Shown piece after piece: positions 42,868 through 54,892 of a DNA stretch of 64,000 bases (position 1 is its first letter; each line of letters opens with the position of its first letter). Origin of the DNA: Avena insularis (taxonomy: Eukaryota > Streptophyta > Magnoliopsida > Poales > Poaceae); the NCBI GenBank assembly GCA_023614405.1, contig CM042685.1:190553508-190617507 (forward strand), given 5' to 3'. The notes below the pieces were generated by a model that saw only the letters and a list, made by a program, of their open reading frames with translations, was not told where the DNA came from and searched no databases. Position numbers and translations under genes: made by a program.

Positions 42868-43221
42868 CTACCTACCCCCTTACTTTCAATAAGGCTATTC
42901 AGCCAAGGCTACTCAGCCGAACAATGTACCTCCTCCATTACGATATAAATAAAGCTAAGTGTCTCGCCCCAAAAATTTCGTTTTTCTATCCGCACTTTTA
43001 CTTCATGCTACAAATGCACTCGGGGGCTCCCCCACCTCACGATTTCGTCGGCTGAGGATAACACGTGTACGCCTGAGTAGCTGACCACGTCAGGCTAACG
43101 AAAAGGACACGTATGCAAACAAAGCACTACGTGCTCAAACAACAACCAAACCTTTATAACAAAGGGCAAAACACGCCCAGTCAAATATATACAAATTTTA
43201 CATTTATCTCTTTTACAGGCA

Positions 43222-46200
43222 CTACCTATTCTGAAGAATAACCTGAGCACGCTGCTCAAATAGATCTACGATCTCTTCGGCATACTGCCCTACAACCGCG
43301 TAATGCGTACGTATATCCCACACACCACCATCTGGTCGAGGGGGTGGTCCAGCCGCTACAACGGACGGATCTACATCAGGGCGATGCAGCCTCACAAGGG
43401 ACAACGCAGCCTTCACTCCTGCGATGAGCTGATGCCGCACCAACTCCTTGACAGGATTCACATTCCAAAACTTCGACAGAAGACCAGAAAGAGTTGTTGG
43501 TGCAACATCCAACGGAAACATCACATGCAGAACCGACGCGAAGTCCGGCGGCGAAATGCACCTTGACCCGCGATACTTGGTGAACACGATCTTGCACCGT
43601 CGCAAGGACCATAGCATGGTCACGATCCATCCAGAAGAACCCGTTGGCTTCCATGTCCTGTTGAGTCAAACAATTGACCCGAACAGCAACACGCTCTTTC
43701 TCCTCCCTTGGAGCAAGGTTAGCACCTGCAATACTTGCACAAAAGTAAGATGCAATGCTAGAAGGCGCATCCGAAGAAACAGGCAACAGCTCGAAAAACT
43801 TACACTGAAGCTGCTCAGATAATCGAAGCAATTTCGCCATCAAGTATTCCTCTCTGGCAGCACCGCGATCCGCCTTGGACTTACAAACGTTGGCATGGCC
43901 ACGCACCCCAAGCAACTCTTTCTCGAGACTACGAGCATGGTCTCGAAGAAACGCAAGCTGCGACGAATCATCCAAGGATGGCCGCAGCCGTGCTGCAGGC
44001 GAGGTGTCAACGGGATCAGCACCCGAAGGACCCTAGATCAACAGAAAAGGCAAAGACATGAACACGCAGACGAAGGAGCACATAACTTAACAAATTCATT
44101 AAGTGCATCAAAAGACACTACGTGGCACAAGGATTTGTTCATCAAAATAATTACAACAAAAGAGACTACAACTATCCTACAGCTACAGCGCCTAAGACGC
44201 AGCACCCTGAGTAGCCTCGGAGCTGGATTGCCTCGCCTTGGCTTCCCCTGCTGCCGTAGCGCGTACTCGGCCAGCAGATCAATCAGCTTCGGCCCATAAC
44301 GCTTACAGCGAGCAAAATAGGTAGCGAAGGCTACCTCGGATCCATCAGTAGTCGTCGGCATCCGGGAAGTGATCTGGGGAAGGTCCAGCTCCCCCCAGCC
44401 GCCAAGGCCATTGCCAGCCCGACGGATGCACCGATGCCCTTCTGCTTGCGCTTGTACGCCATAGGTACTTCGGTTGACAGCGCCTCCGCCAGATCATCAA
44501 CATCATCAAGGGCCACGCCCTTGGGGACAAGCTCCTTGTAGAAGCGCCCAAGGACCTCCTTGTCCTTGGCAAGCGAAGCGACGACGGTGCCGCAGCGATC
44601 TTCGACTGCCCCAGCAGCATCATCCAGAGCACTCCCGTGCTCCAGGGCACCGCGATCAAACTCGATGCCTGTGACATCTAAAATAGCAAGAAAGGAGAGT
44701 GAACGACAGCACCGCAAAAGAATGACAAGGAAACCAAAAGAGGACGGCGAAGATACTCACCCGAAACAGCCTTGGCAGCCGCTATAAGCTTGCTGGCCAC
44801 CTCTCTCTCACGCGAAGCCGTGGTGGTAGCAAGCTGCTCCTCGCGGTCCGTAGCCTCCCGCTGCAGGCGCTCCTTAGCCTCGGCCGTAGTGGCCAACTCC
44901 AGCTCGAGGCGCTCCTTCGCACCACCGGCGGCCTCGGCCTTCTTCTCCGCTTGACCGAGGCTCTTTTTGAGAGCATCAATCTCACGAAGGGAGGTGTTGT
45001 GCTCCTCTGCAGTCAAAAAATACAAACGTCGGATAACAGGACAAGAATACAAGAAGAAGCAACCATCAAGGCATAAAAGTACCTTGAAGCTGTTTGAGGC
45101 TGGCCTCCAGCGCCAGGTGCTGCTGCACCAGTCGTTTGGCATCCTGCATAAAAGGCTGCAGGAAAAAGACATACTAGTCAAGAGAAGGACTTGGGGGCTA
45201 CGCCCAAAAGAAAGCGCAGAAACAAATTACACACACGAAAATGCTCGGGGGCTCCCCCCGAGACTCAAAAGAAGAACATGCAACAAAAACTCCTTCTGGA
45301 CGCCGGGGCTTCCCCCGTGGCAGGAGGCAGAGCTACTCACATGATCCGATGGCGACTCCGAAGGACCGCTGGCAAAATTCTGAGGCGCAACCACCTGAAC
45401 CTCCTTCAGAGAAGGGTCCGGAGCAGCGCCCTTAGAGGTAGCCACCATCTGAGGAGGAGGAGACGCGACTTTCGACTCCCCCATCATCTCCCGAGCACCA
45501 TCGCTGGAGGAGTCGTTGGAAGAGTGCCTGCACAAGGACAAATTAGCACAAGTATAAAGTAAACATGCAAGAAAAAGCAATGCAGGACAAAGGAAACTTA
45601 CGAGTCAAGCTCGCTCAGGTTGAAGACAGGAGGGGTCCTTCGGACCTTCTTCTCCTCTTTCTTCTCTTCCTTCTTCTCTTCCTTCTTTTCTTCCTTCTTC
45701 CGCTTCGCCGGCGGGTGTGGCGCTACAGCCCGCACGGGAAGGGAAGGAATCGGAGAGGAAGAGCCTCCATGCCCACCACTGTGACGTTCAAGACACAGCG
45801 GGTTCCTAGGAGTCGGCGGAGTCGAGGCATCCGAAGACTCGCTGGAGCTCCATGATCGTTTGTGAGTGTGGTCCTCGCTCGACTCGTTGGCCTCTTCAGC
45901 CGGAGACCGTGCCGACGGCAGCTCGGACATGGAATCCACCACATCATTATCTGGAGCATCTGGAAATACTTCGGGTAATGGAGACGACATGCCCGACACT
46001 TTGAAGCTATGCACAAAGAAAAGAAAATTTGTTAGCAAACAAATGCAAATACAATGCAATCGAAAATAGCGCTACGCACATGGATCTACACCTGTGGAAC
46101 AGGAAGCGAAGAAGAAAACGGAGGAGTCAGCGACTTCCCCGGGATATCCTCTCCAGCCTTGAACTTCAGCAGTGAACGAAGGGCCCTGTCGAGATCTCCT

Positions 46201-47053
46201 TGGGAGAATTTCTCAGCCGAAACCCTCGTCGGATCACGGCGTCCAGCATAAAGGAACATCGGGTGCGCCCTAGCCTGGAGTGGCTGCACCCGACGCTCAA
46301 GAAAAGTGCGGATGATATCCACACCATTCACTTCCTTCTCCGGAATCAACTGGAGATCCTCCACTCGACGATAGAGAGCCTCTATCTCCGCCACCTCGCC
46401 ATCCAAGATCTGGTTTTTCCAGGACCTTTTTGGCTCGATCTTTTGGGAGGGGTCGAAAGGAACAAGACCAAAATCCTGCCCAGGCACTATGGAGTCGCGG
46501 ATATAAAACCATCGCCTCCGCCAGTACTGGACAGATTCGGACATGAAAAAAGAAAAGAAAAGCAGATTGGGTTTGAGGGAGATGATGCAACCCCCAATAG
46601 GATAAACACCATCCGAACCAGATTGCCTCTTCACGGAATAGAGTTTCCGGAAGAGGCCAAAGTGCGGCTCAATATCGAGCCAGCACTCGCAGAAAGTGAT
46701 AAAACAAGCAATGTGAAGAAGAGAATTGGGGGAAAGATGGTGCAATTGGATACCATACAGAAAAATCAGTCCACGAAGGAAGTCGTGGACTGGGAAGGAA
46801 AATCCGCGAATGACGAAGGCAAGGAACATAACCCGAAACCTAGCGGGGGGACGGGGGATTATCTTGTTGCCTGGGAGTTTGACGGCCTCCCTATCCTACG
46901 GGATCAAGCCCCGCTCACGAAGCTTGCAGAGATCACTCTCCCGTCTCTCCGATCGCCGCCAGCCACCGTCGGTGACATGGGTAGCGGCGGCACTCTTCTT
47001 CCCTCCAGCAGGCTGGTACCAACCGCAGAAGAAGACTTCTTTGACTTCCCCAT
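43222..47053 (-). pseudogene. GYP-H antisense gene, Transposase_28-type (multi-exon, decayed)
   Basis: Minus-strand coding blocks lie opposite to pol. The likely start is ATG 47053 (MGKSKKSSSAVGT). The block 46086-46829 carries LYGIQLHHLSPNSLLHIACF, ITFCECWLDIEPHFGLFRKL and YWRRRWFYI, the core of the Transposase_28 (putative gypsy-type transposon) family. Later blocks are acidic/Ser-rich with a KKEE repeat (45598-46059), a coiled coil rich in Ala/Glu/Lys (44678-45181), and a conserved C-terminus ending RAQVILQNR (43222-43623). Block borders look like exon edges, but a frame change near 46830 suggests decay. Despite the family name, no transposase activity is established. Such antisense genes are known in Tat-like elements. 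Confidence 0.65.
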
Positions 47054-47518
47054 CGCGATACGGCGGTGCCGGCGGCGAGAGCGCAAGATGGAAGAAGGAA
47101 ATGTGGAAGGATATTCCAGCACGCAGCAAGAACTCTCAGAGAACAAGGAAGCAGTGAAACGAGAATAGCTGTGGTGAAAACAAACTAAAGTTTTCCCCAA
47201 TGATTATAAAGACGAAGACGATGCACGACAACCGTCCATCGAGAAGACCTAACGCCAACAGCAGGATCTGGCCATACACGTGTCAGCATCACAATGAACC
47301 GTCGCTAACACGCCGTCCACTACGAGCGGAAATCGAGGCGACGCCGTAATTATCTCCACGCCGCGTGTGACCGGTCAATTCAAGGTTAGAAAGTGGGACC
47401 CATGTTCGTCCAGTCAAATCATCTCTGGCGCAGTAGACGCTTGAGGTCATCAATCGTCAGCACTGACATCATCAAAAGCCACACTATCTTTGGCTTCAAA
47501 GCTAAGAGTACTCACTCG

Positions 47519-47835
47519 AATCTACGATTCGACCAATTACTCGGGGGCTACTCCTATCAGGAGCGCTAGCCGCGCACCCGAAAAAGAATAACACGTTACA
47601 GCACTGAACTGTTTCTTCGAGTCCTACGTTGAGTCTACGACTCCACTACAGACTCGGGGGATACTCCCATAGGGTGGATGGATTCAAGCATCCGAAAAAT
47701 TTGTGTCCTACGGACTTGAAGCCGAACAACGGCTGAATTAAAGTCTCTGCTCAAGTCTACGACTCGAACAGACACTCGGGGGCTACTCCCATAGGGAGCG
47801 CTGGTCGTGCACCCTATAAAATTTCGACTGCGATC
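47519..47835. repeat. GYP-H 3' tandem repeat, about 113-122 bp unit, three copies
   Basis: CTCGGGGG marks the units at 47540, 47653 and 47775. Each is followed by CTACTCCCATAGGG or a variant and preceded by TCTACGA-type sequence. The third copy is cut short. A related CTCGGGGGCT motif also occurs at 41545, 43019 and 45244. No gene was recognised in 47170-48336 apart from this repeat. Confidence 0.7.
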
Positions 47836-48336
47836 CTTCGGATCAGTATGCAAAAACTTTTCGGCAACTCTGCCCCAATTAACGCTAAGTGGGTAACATT
47901 CTCCTTGGCCAAACACCTCATGGTGACAAAATTCGGATCTTTGTTCTGCGGCAAATATAAGACCTACATATATCATCCGATGGCACGGTAACGCACATAT
48001 GCGCTCTGCTAGTATAAACCCGTGCCAACAGGCGCGACGAAAAATCCCGACAGACGCGTTGGGTACATTAATTAAATTCACTGGAATTCCACTCCTGTAA
48101 GTCCTCTGCGGCCTGAGTCGAATTACGCCAGCATATGTTCCGGGTTCGAGTCGAGGGACTCAAACCTAAAGAAGATCATGTTGTTTTGTCCTAAGATAGT
48201 TAACTGACCCTGATCCATCGGGAGAGTCAGGCACATGCATCAACAATCCCTACACATTCTCTTGAAAGACAGAGTTGCACCCGAAGGATTGAAGAGTCCT
48301 CAGCCGAATCTACGATTATTTGAACACTCGAGCTCT

Positions 48337-48833
48337 TGACATGGTTATACCCCGCGGGTACACGATCTCAGCATACCTGGTCCAGCCCAAGGAAGGCCCA
48401 CGGCAAATATACGCCGGCCCATGAAGATTTTCGGGTGGCCAAGGCCCATGACGCCTTGGATCCTTGGAGAGCAAGACTAGAATAGATAGGAAATTCAAAG
48501 GGGTAAACCCTAGAACCTGTAACCGACTAGATCTGTGCCCGAGACCTTCCTAAGTCTATATAAAGGCCAGGAGGGTACGACCTAGATCTGTCTCTCTCTC
48601 ATACTTCCGCATACACACCTCCACGCCAGATCGCATCTCACACCCTCAGAATCCTTCGTCAGAATCAAGAGCAGACAAGCAGGAGTAGGGTTTTCCCTCC
48701 GGGGTCCTGAACCTGGGTAAACCTCGTGTCCCCGTGTTGCTTGTTTGCTAACCGTTCCGCGATCTCCAGCATCCCCATCTTCTCCAAAACCCAAGTCCAT
48801 AACAATGGGCATTGACGAGATCAAACCTCGTCA
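48337..48833 (+). repeat. GYP-H 3' LTR
   Basis: It is the partner of 36002-36500. No clear polypurine tract is seen directly before it, which may be decay. The CCCGT duplication follows at 48834-48838. Confidence 0.93.
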
Positions 48834-48926
48834 CCCGTCGATCGCCAACCTCGGCCATGCCTCTAGCCGCTCGTAGCCGTGTCACCACCGTCGCCTGCCC
48901 ATCCCTCTCGGTCTCGCCATCGAGCC

Positions 48927-48934
48927 TATAAAAG
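48927..48934 (+). promoter_or_regulatory. SOLO-G LTR TATA box
   Basis: CCTATAAAAGGAGACG precedes a CA-rich stretch that would hold the transcription start. This is the only strong TATA box seen in SOLO-G and suggests plus-strand transcription. The LTR's remaining 2.7 kb downstream (49000-51679) has no gene. Confidence 0.5.
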
Positions 48935-51679
48935 GAGACGACCCCCAGCTGATTGAAGCACACCATTTCACTCCCCTCACCTCACTGATCATTCCATTCC
49001 TTAGCTGGAGCAAGGCGAGCAGCGCATCTCCGGAATTTGGCCGGAGCTCGCCGCTGTAGAGGAGAAGAGGAGCCATTGATTTCGACCACCCCCGGAGCTG
49101 CTGCGACCACCCCTGAGTTCGCCGTCGTCGACTTCGTCGTTTTCCCGCCTTGCCGTCGTCGCTGGAGCCCCGGTATGCCCCCTATGCACCCCCACCGAGC
49201 CGCTAGGGTTTGAGCTCGCCGGTGACCTGTTCATCGTCGATGACGACCCTCAGCCGTCGATCTTCATTCTAATCCAACGCACCACATCGCCTGCATCGCT
49301 TGCGTTTAAAGAGCCAACGACCATGAGACCCTCGATTCTTGCGCCTATGGAGTGACACCGGGCCGGCCCAATAACCCTTCCCGCGCAGCCCACTCGTTTG
49401 AATTTAGCTTTTTCTATTTATATTCAAACTCAGTTCTGTACCTAGTTTAAAAAATCAACCCAGCTCGATTCAGTAAACCAAATTGAATCCAAGCCCGTTG
49501 GATTCAAATCATTTGGATCTGTAGATCAACCCTGGTAAAAATAACAAGGCAGAAGCTTTTCTGCATTCAAACATTTTTCAAATTTAAACCATAATAGCTT
49601 TTGAGTTGATTCCAACTCTCAAAAATCATAATTGATCATACCTTTCACAATATATAAAAATATATGGGTTTACTTACAGAAATAATGTTCAATTAATAAA
49701 AGAATGCCACATAGGCATTTCTAGCCACTTTAATGAGTTATAATAAAAAGGTTAAACCTTATTAAATTGTGACACCACTTTAAATCACATTCCCATGTAT
49801 TGAAATATGTGGTGATGACATGTGTCAACATGATCCCATGTTTGAGTTTGGAGAATATTAAATCTTAAGTAGTTTTTCAATGAGTAGAAATTACTTTTCT
49901 AAAAATAAAATAAATAAGACAAATGCTTTAATCTTGTAATGTTAATGATGATGCTAGATCATCTATAGAACCCTTTTGTGTGATGATTGAAAGTAGTTAA
50001 GTACTGTTTGGTGATTGTATACCTCGTATTTATTCATAGATGCTAGTACCGACCAAGGATACGAGGAGGAAGGAGGATACTACGAAGAAGAAGCCGAGGA
50101 GAACTTCAACCACTGCTCTGCACAAGGCAAGCCTAATACTACTAGTTGATTGAGCAAGCTAACACTTGCAAGATACTCTAATTTAGCAAGCCTTAATAAT
50201 CAAGTTGACCTATGCAAGTTAATACTTGCTTGTTACCAGGCCAACTATATGCCTTAAGCATATGTGATCATCCCCACTTGATACCCCCTCCTAGTTTTAC
50301 TTGTAGGCTTTATACTTTATTTCTTTATCAAAGCTATTACTTAGAGTCTACTTGAGTGACTTGTAGATTCTAGGAAGATAATTGAAGGTTGCATAAAGAG
50401 CATTAAATTTGGCCTAAGCTAGATAATCTTGATGTCATCCTGAGGCATGAGATTGTACTTAGTTAAACTCCACTAGTTTACCACCCCTCATTAGTACTTA
50501 CCCCACTTATAGATGCTAGTGCTAAGCATAAAACTTGATCAACTTTAGATGGGAATATTTGGTGAAAATGGTTATGAAAACCTTAGAATGATGAGTCATT
50601 CTACTGAGATGTTTTGACATGTGTTTCCGAACACCAGATGATTTTGATGATGAAAATGTTGAGGCATGAGCCTTAGCCCTTTATAAAACTGATGGTTGTT
50701 TGGATGCGATACCATTCCAATTTTACCGTACAACCACAATACCCGAGAATTGGGTAGGGCTTGACTGGAAACTTATATACCTTAGTATGGGTTCCCTCAC
50801 GGTCAAGGTTTGAGATGAGGCTACCTTGTGAAGATTGTCCACCTGTGCAGTACCCAAGATGATAGTTGGTCATGGTTGGGAGGCCAAACTCATAGGAGAG
50901 GTGCTTATACTAGGGCGTGTAATTTAAAGGTTAGGATTGATTATCCGCATACTGAGTATGGTGAATTCAGGATTTGTTCCTGAAGGATGTATCGAATGTT
51001 GTGGTGAAAGTGTACAATCTCTGCAGAGTGTCAAACTATTCGAATAGCCGCGTCCGTGGTTATGGACAGTTGGAGTGGCCATACTGTTCCCACGTCAGAT
51101 GTTTTCAAAATGACTTGTGAAATGAATTGAGATTTTGACTTGACCACAACAGAGTTGTGATGTGAAATTCAAGTTCCCACTTAGGTGTTATAAAATTTCA
51201 ACTAGCTTTTCTTGCTTCTGAACTTAGTAGAAGTAAATCTGGCTTTTTGCAAAACAACCCTAGAGCTTAGTGTCCTACTACAAAAAACCCCTTCACTTGT
51301 TAGTATTAGTTTGCGTGTACTTAAAGAGTACTCATGGCTTTGTCCCTGGCTATTCTCGTGGCCAGACTATGAAGAGGAGTACCAGGATGAAGGACCCCAG
51401 GAAGGTTACGACAACTAGGATCATCTCCCATCGTCAGCATTGCCTGTGACCCCGAAGATGGAGCTTTGCCTACGCTACCGTTATTATTACGTATTTTCGT
51501 TGCTGAGTTGTATTAAGAATTGGATCATGAGATCCTTATTTGTGTAAGACCTTATGTATGGTTTGTAATGGATGATGTACTATGGTATCCAATTCTGTTA
51601 TGTCTCGCAAAAATGGTAATCCTAGGATTGCGATGTATGGCATAACGGGCATCTGGGATTAAAAATCCGGGTGTTGACA

Positions 51680-52713
51680 CTTGGGCATGGAAGATGTGAT
51701 GTGCCTATATAATTTTCATTAAGTTTATGGCTGATTTTAATTACTATATTATGTGTGCTTGACTATCTATGGGATGCTTAATGCATGTCATCCAATTAAG
51801 GACCCAGACAACATGACGCTCTATTCTACATAGATAGAATCTTGTTCGCTAGCAGACCGGCGAACCCCGAGTGACACGGGGATATCAATGGGAAACTAGT
51901 TTAACTCGAGGATCACGAGGAGCCACCGAGCTTATTGCATTAGTCCGATCAAAGGAGCTTAATTGCTAAGCAACCTGAAGGATCTTAATCGTCTAGTGAC
52001 TGACCATGGTTGTGATAAACAGGCTAGTAGGAGTATTGAAGTTGGGATGAAATCTACTCCCTCTGTACGGAAATACCCTGCATTCTGGGTTTAGTCAAGG
52101 TCGAACTTTGTGAAGTTTGACCAAACATATAGAAAAAATTATATACATCTATAATACAACATATGTACCCTTAGAATCGACATAAGATATATTTTCATAT
52201 TATATACATTTGTTGTTATAGATGTTTATAGTTTTTCTATATACTCTACCAAAATTTACAAAGTTTGACTTTGACTAAACCTAGAATGCAGGATAATTAT
52301 TAACAAAGGGAGTACCAAGAGGAGTTCCGGCTAATTACGGATTGCTCACCTACACACATACTTATAAGATTATAATTGTTACACTTATCACTCGTCCACA
52401 TGGCACATTCACTATCACCATGAACTGAAACTCCTCGTGCCTACTTTGCCATCTGCCGAAAACAAAAAAAAATTGTTCTTTACTTTTATGCTTTTTATTT
52501 CTGAAATTTACATTTTAGTTTTATTTAAATACAATTGCTTTAATCCAAAGTCTACTCTTATTTCAACACTGGCAGTCAATTCACTCGAAGACCTGTCACA
52601 ACTTCAGGTGTGACAGAGACTTCACCAAGAAACACTTACCTTTGGACTCCCTATGGGATCGAAATCTTAACTTCGAAACTAGATACAAACGATATGTGCA
52701 TTTGTAGTCATCA
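51680..52713 (+). repeat. GYP-F 5' LTR, right part
   Basis: It resumes with the second CTTGG of the SOLO-G duplication and ends TCATCA, directly before the leader block. A Stowaway MITE lies inside it. It shows no ORF. Confidence 0.65.
52057..52312. mobile_element. Stowaway MITE inside GYP-F LTR (256 bp)
   Basis: The ends are CTCCCTCTGTACGG and an inverted AAAGGGAG, with TA at 52055-52056 and 52313-52314. It has the same length and shares subterminal CATTCTGGGTTTAGTCAA with the MITE at 27273, so both are one Stowaway subfamily. Confidence 0.88.
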
Positions 52714-52742
52714 AGCTATTTTCTGGCACCGTTGCCGGGGAG
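52714..52742 (+). other. GYP-F primer-binding region
   Basis: CTATTTTCTGGCACCGTTG follows the LTR end, the same leader block as in RT-A and GYP-J. The GGCACC version is a one-base variant of GGCGCC. The gag ATG at 52794 lies shortly after a TTTCAG acceptor-like sequence near 52775. Confidence 0.55.
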
Positions 52743-52793
52743 CTAAGCGCTAAGTGTTTTATCTCTTGACATTTCAGGTGTTACTATTACAAG

Positions 52794-54154
52794 ATGGTCT
52801 CCGTAGGAGATAAAGGGTCTACACGCTCTGGTAGGGCTTATCTACCATATTATCTTGATCGTGTACCTACTCAAAGGCGCGGGGAAATTATTGAAAAACT
52901 TTTAAGGTCGAATAAAGTTGAAGTTGAAAACCTAAGTGACTTGATGGAAATCATGTCTATTCATAGGACAACTCCCAAAAAACCTGAGAAGACCTCAGAG
53001 AATATAGTGCTCCAAATTCTTCTTTTCTCAAACAACCGATAGAATTTCCTAATCCTGGAGTTAGGGAATATCGATTTGACGGTGAAATTATTAAAATTTT
53101 GCGGGAAAAAGCTTTTAGTGGAAGGGAAGATGAAGATCCAGGAAGACATCTTAGAGAGTTCGACGACGTGATAACATCACTTGGACCAAAAGGTTTGCCT
53201 AGAGATTTCTCTCGTCTAAAACTATTTCGTTGGTCTCTTCAGGGTAAAGCTCTGGACTGGTTATGTTCTCTCCCTTGTCATTACATTAAATTTTGGGAAA
53301 ACTGCATTGTTAAATTTATAAACAGGTTTAATCCTTTTGCAAAGGTAACAAAACTTAGAAAGAATATAGGCAACTTTAGTCAGAACATGGGAGAAAACTA
53401 CCCACAAGCCTGAGAAAGATTCTTTGGAATGATCAATAGTGTTCCTAATCATGGATATTTTGAGTCAACCGTTTGCCACTTATTTTACCATAGTCTTAAT
53501 ACCCAATGCAGATAATTGCTAGATTCATCAGCAGGAGGATCGATAAATACTTTAACGGTTAAAGCATGTTTGGAATTGATGTCTACTAGGGCTAAGAATG
53601 ATTCTTTATATAATCCTGATTTTAGCACTAAACCAAAAAAGGGAATACTTCGTATAAATCCTGATCTTATGCCTGAAGTACGCAAAACCATGAAAGAAAA
53701 AGGTATACCTTCTAAACTTGTTAAGGAAAACAAAGTAGATCTGTTACAAGTTTTTACTGAAGAGGATGAAACTAGAAAAGTTTTTCAAGAATCGAAACGT
53801 CAACGGGTCAAATCTTACAATAGCTTGCATAAGCAATTTCAAAGACACAAAAAGATTTTGGCCAAACTAACAGAAAATTATGAGGAAATTGGCCAAGAAA
53901 TAAAATTATTTAACAAGTACCTCATTATGATTGAAACCCAATGTGAACAAATAGCATCTAGTTATCAAATTTGTCTTCTTAATGATATAAATATTCCTGT
54001 TTCTACTAATGTTGTTACAAGAAGAGGTGCAGTTGTTAAAGGACCATTAGGACCACCAGAATATGAAGATAAAAAGGATCGAAAGGAAAAATCCTTGCTC
54101 AAAGCAAGTCAAGAAGACGATATTCTTGACTTCTTTTACAAAGGCATTAAGTGA
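52794..54154 (+). pseudogene. GYP-F gag, frameshifted
   Basis: Frames 52794-53042, 53099-53413 and 53516-54154 form an Athila-like gag. Markers are FSGREDEDPGRHLREFDD, LFRWSLQGKALDWLCSLP, FINRFNPFAKVTKLR and LDSSAGGSINTLTVKACLE, followed by a Lys/Glu-rich helical part. Stops at 53040 and 53411 and frame changes interrupt it. The C-terminus includes SFADTIKVPAYSKFLHNIL (54291 onward). Confidence 0.75.
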
Positions 54155-54892
54155 TCTTTGTCCAGACCGCAAAAAGGTAAAAGATAAAGGTAAGAAACTT
54201 TTATATCCAGACCGCAAAAAGAAAGCACCAGATGTAATCTATAACTCTTTTACAAAGGCATTAAGTGATCTTCGTCTAGAAATCTCATTTGCAGATACAA
54301 TAAAAGTACCTGCCTATTCTAAATTTCTCCATAATATTCTTAATAGAAAAAAAGAGATAACTGAAACCGTCGCCATGGTAACTAGTTACCCCGCTAATGG
54401 GAGTCTATTGTCTAAGTCACGAGATCCCGGAATACCAACTATTTCATGTTCAATAGGCAAAACTGATATTCATAATGTCTTATGTGATTTAGGTGCAGGA
54501 GTTAGTGTGATGCCATACTCCCTCTATAAAAAGTTAGGATTAGGGGAATATTCCCCACTTCTATCACTTTATAGATGGATGATAAATCCACTAAACAACC
54601 TGTTGGTATGATTGAGGATGTCCTACTTAGAATAGATGAGCATGTTATTCCTACTGACTTTATTATTCTTGAAATGCTAGAGGATAAAAAAATATCTACA
54701 ATACTTGGAATACCTTTTCTTAGCACTGCAGGAGCGTCAGTTGATTGTGCTGAAGGGAAGATAATCTTCAATGTTTATGATGCTGAAATAATCTGGTATT
54801 TTCCAAAGAAACTAGAAGCAGGAGAAAGGTATGTTCCACCTGTAAAACGAGTTCATGTGGTGAGTGCCTTCGATAAAGGGCAACCCGGGTAA
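54155..54892 (+). pseudogene. GYP-F protease region with internal duplication
   Basis: CTTTTACAAAGGCATTAAGT occurs at 54133 and again at 54246, a 113-bp direct duplication at the gag-protease junction. The aspartic protease follows: LCDLGAGVSVMPYSLYKKL (D-L-G-A in place of D-T/S-G), then in a shifted frame PTDFIILEMLEDKKISTIL and GIPFLSTAGASVDC. The frame ends at 54892 with no RT after it. Confidence 0.72.

Larger units (their letters stand above)
36002..48833 (+). mobile_element. GYP-H: complete Tat-like Gypsy retrotransposon with antisense gene
   Basis: LTRs of 499 and 497 bp (36002-36500 and 48337-48833) begin TGACATGGTT and end CCTCGTCA. They are flanked by an exact CCCGT duplication (35997-36001 and 48834-48838). 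A primer site TGGCGCCGTCTGTGGGAA follows the 5' LTR. Plus-strand gag, protease, RT, RNase H and integrase run from about 36955 to 42867, all with stops or frameshifts. The downstream 5.4 kb has a minus-strand multi-exon gene and 3' tandem repeats. That layout, with additional antisense genes after integrase, is typical of the Tat/Grande-like lineage. Confidence 0.92.
34827..51679. mobile_element. SOLO-G: about 4.0-kb solo LTR (Tekay/Del-like chromovirus type), split by GYP-H
   Basis: It begins TGTAACATCCC and ends GGGTGTTGACA, and is flanked by an exact CTTGG duplication (34822-34826 and 51680-51684). Own sequence is 34827-36001 and 48839-51679, about 4016 bp. No gag or pol frame and no internal second LTR copy are seen, so a solo LTR produced by LTR-LTR recombination is the best reading. 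TGTAAC...GGGTGTT termini and length resemble Tekay/Del chromovirus LTRs. The family assignment is inference. Confidence 0.75.

Noticed and set aside
47519..47835. Regularly spaced repeat as a CRISPR-like array
   Set aside because: Units are long, imperfect, only three, within a plant retrotransposon, without cas genes.
34827..51679. SOLO-G as a full retrotransposon rather than a solo LTR
   Set aside because: No gag-pol remains, no primer site and no second copy of the terminal sequence inside its own 4.0 kb.
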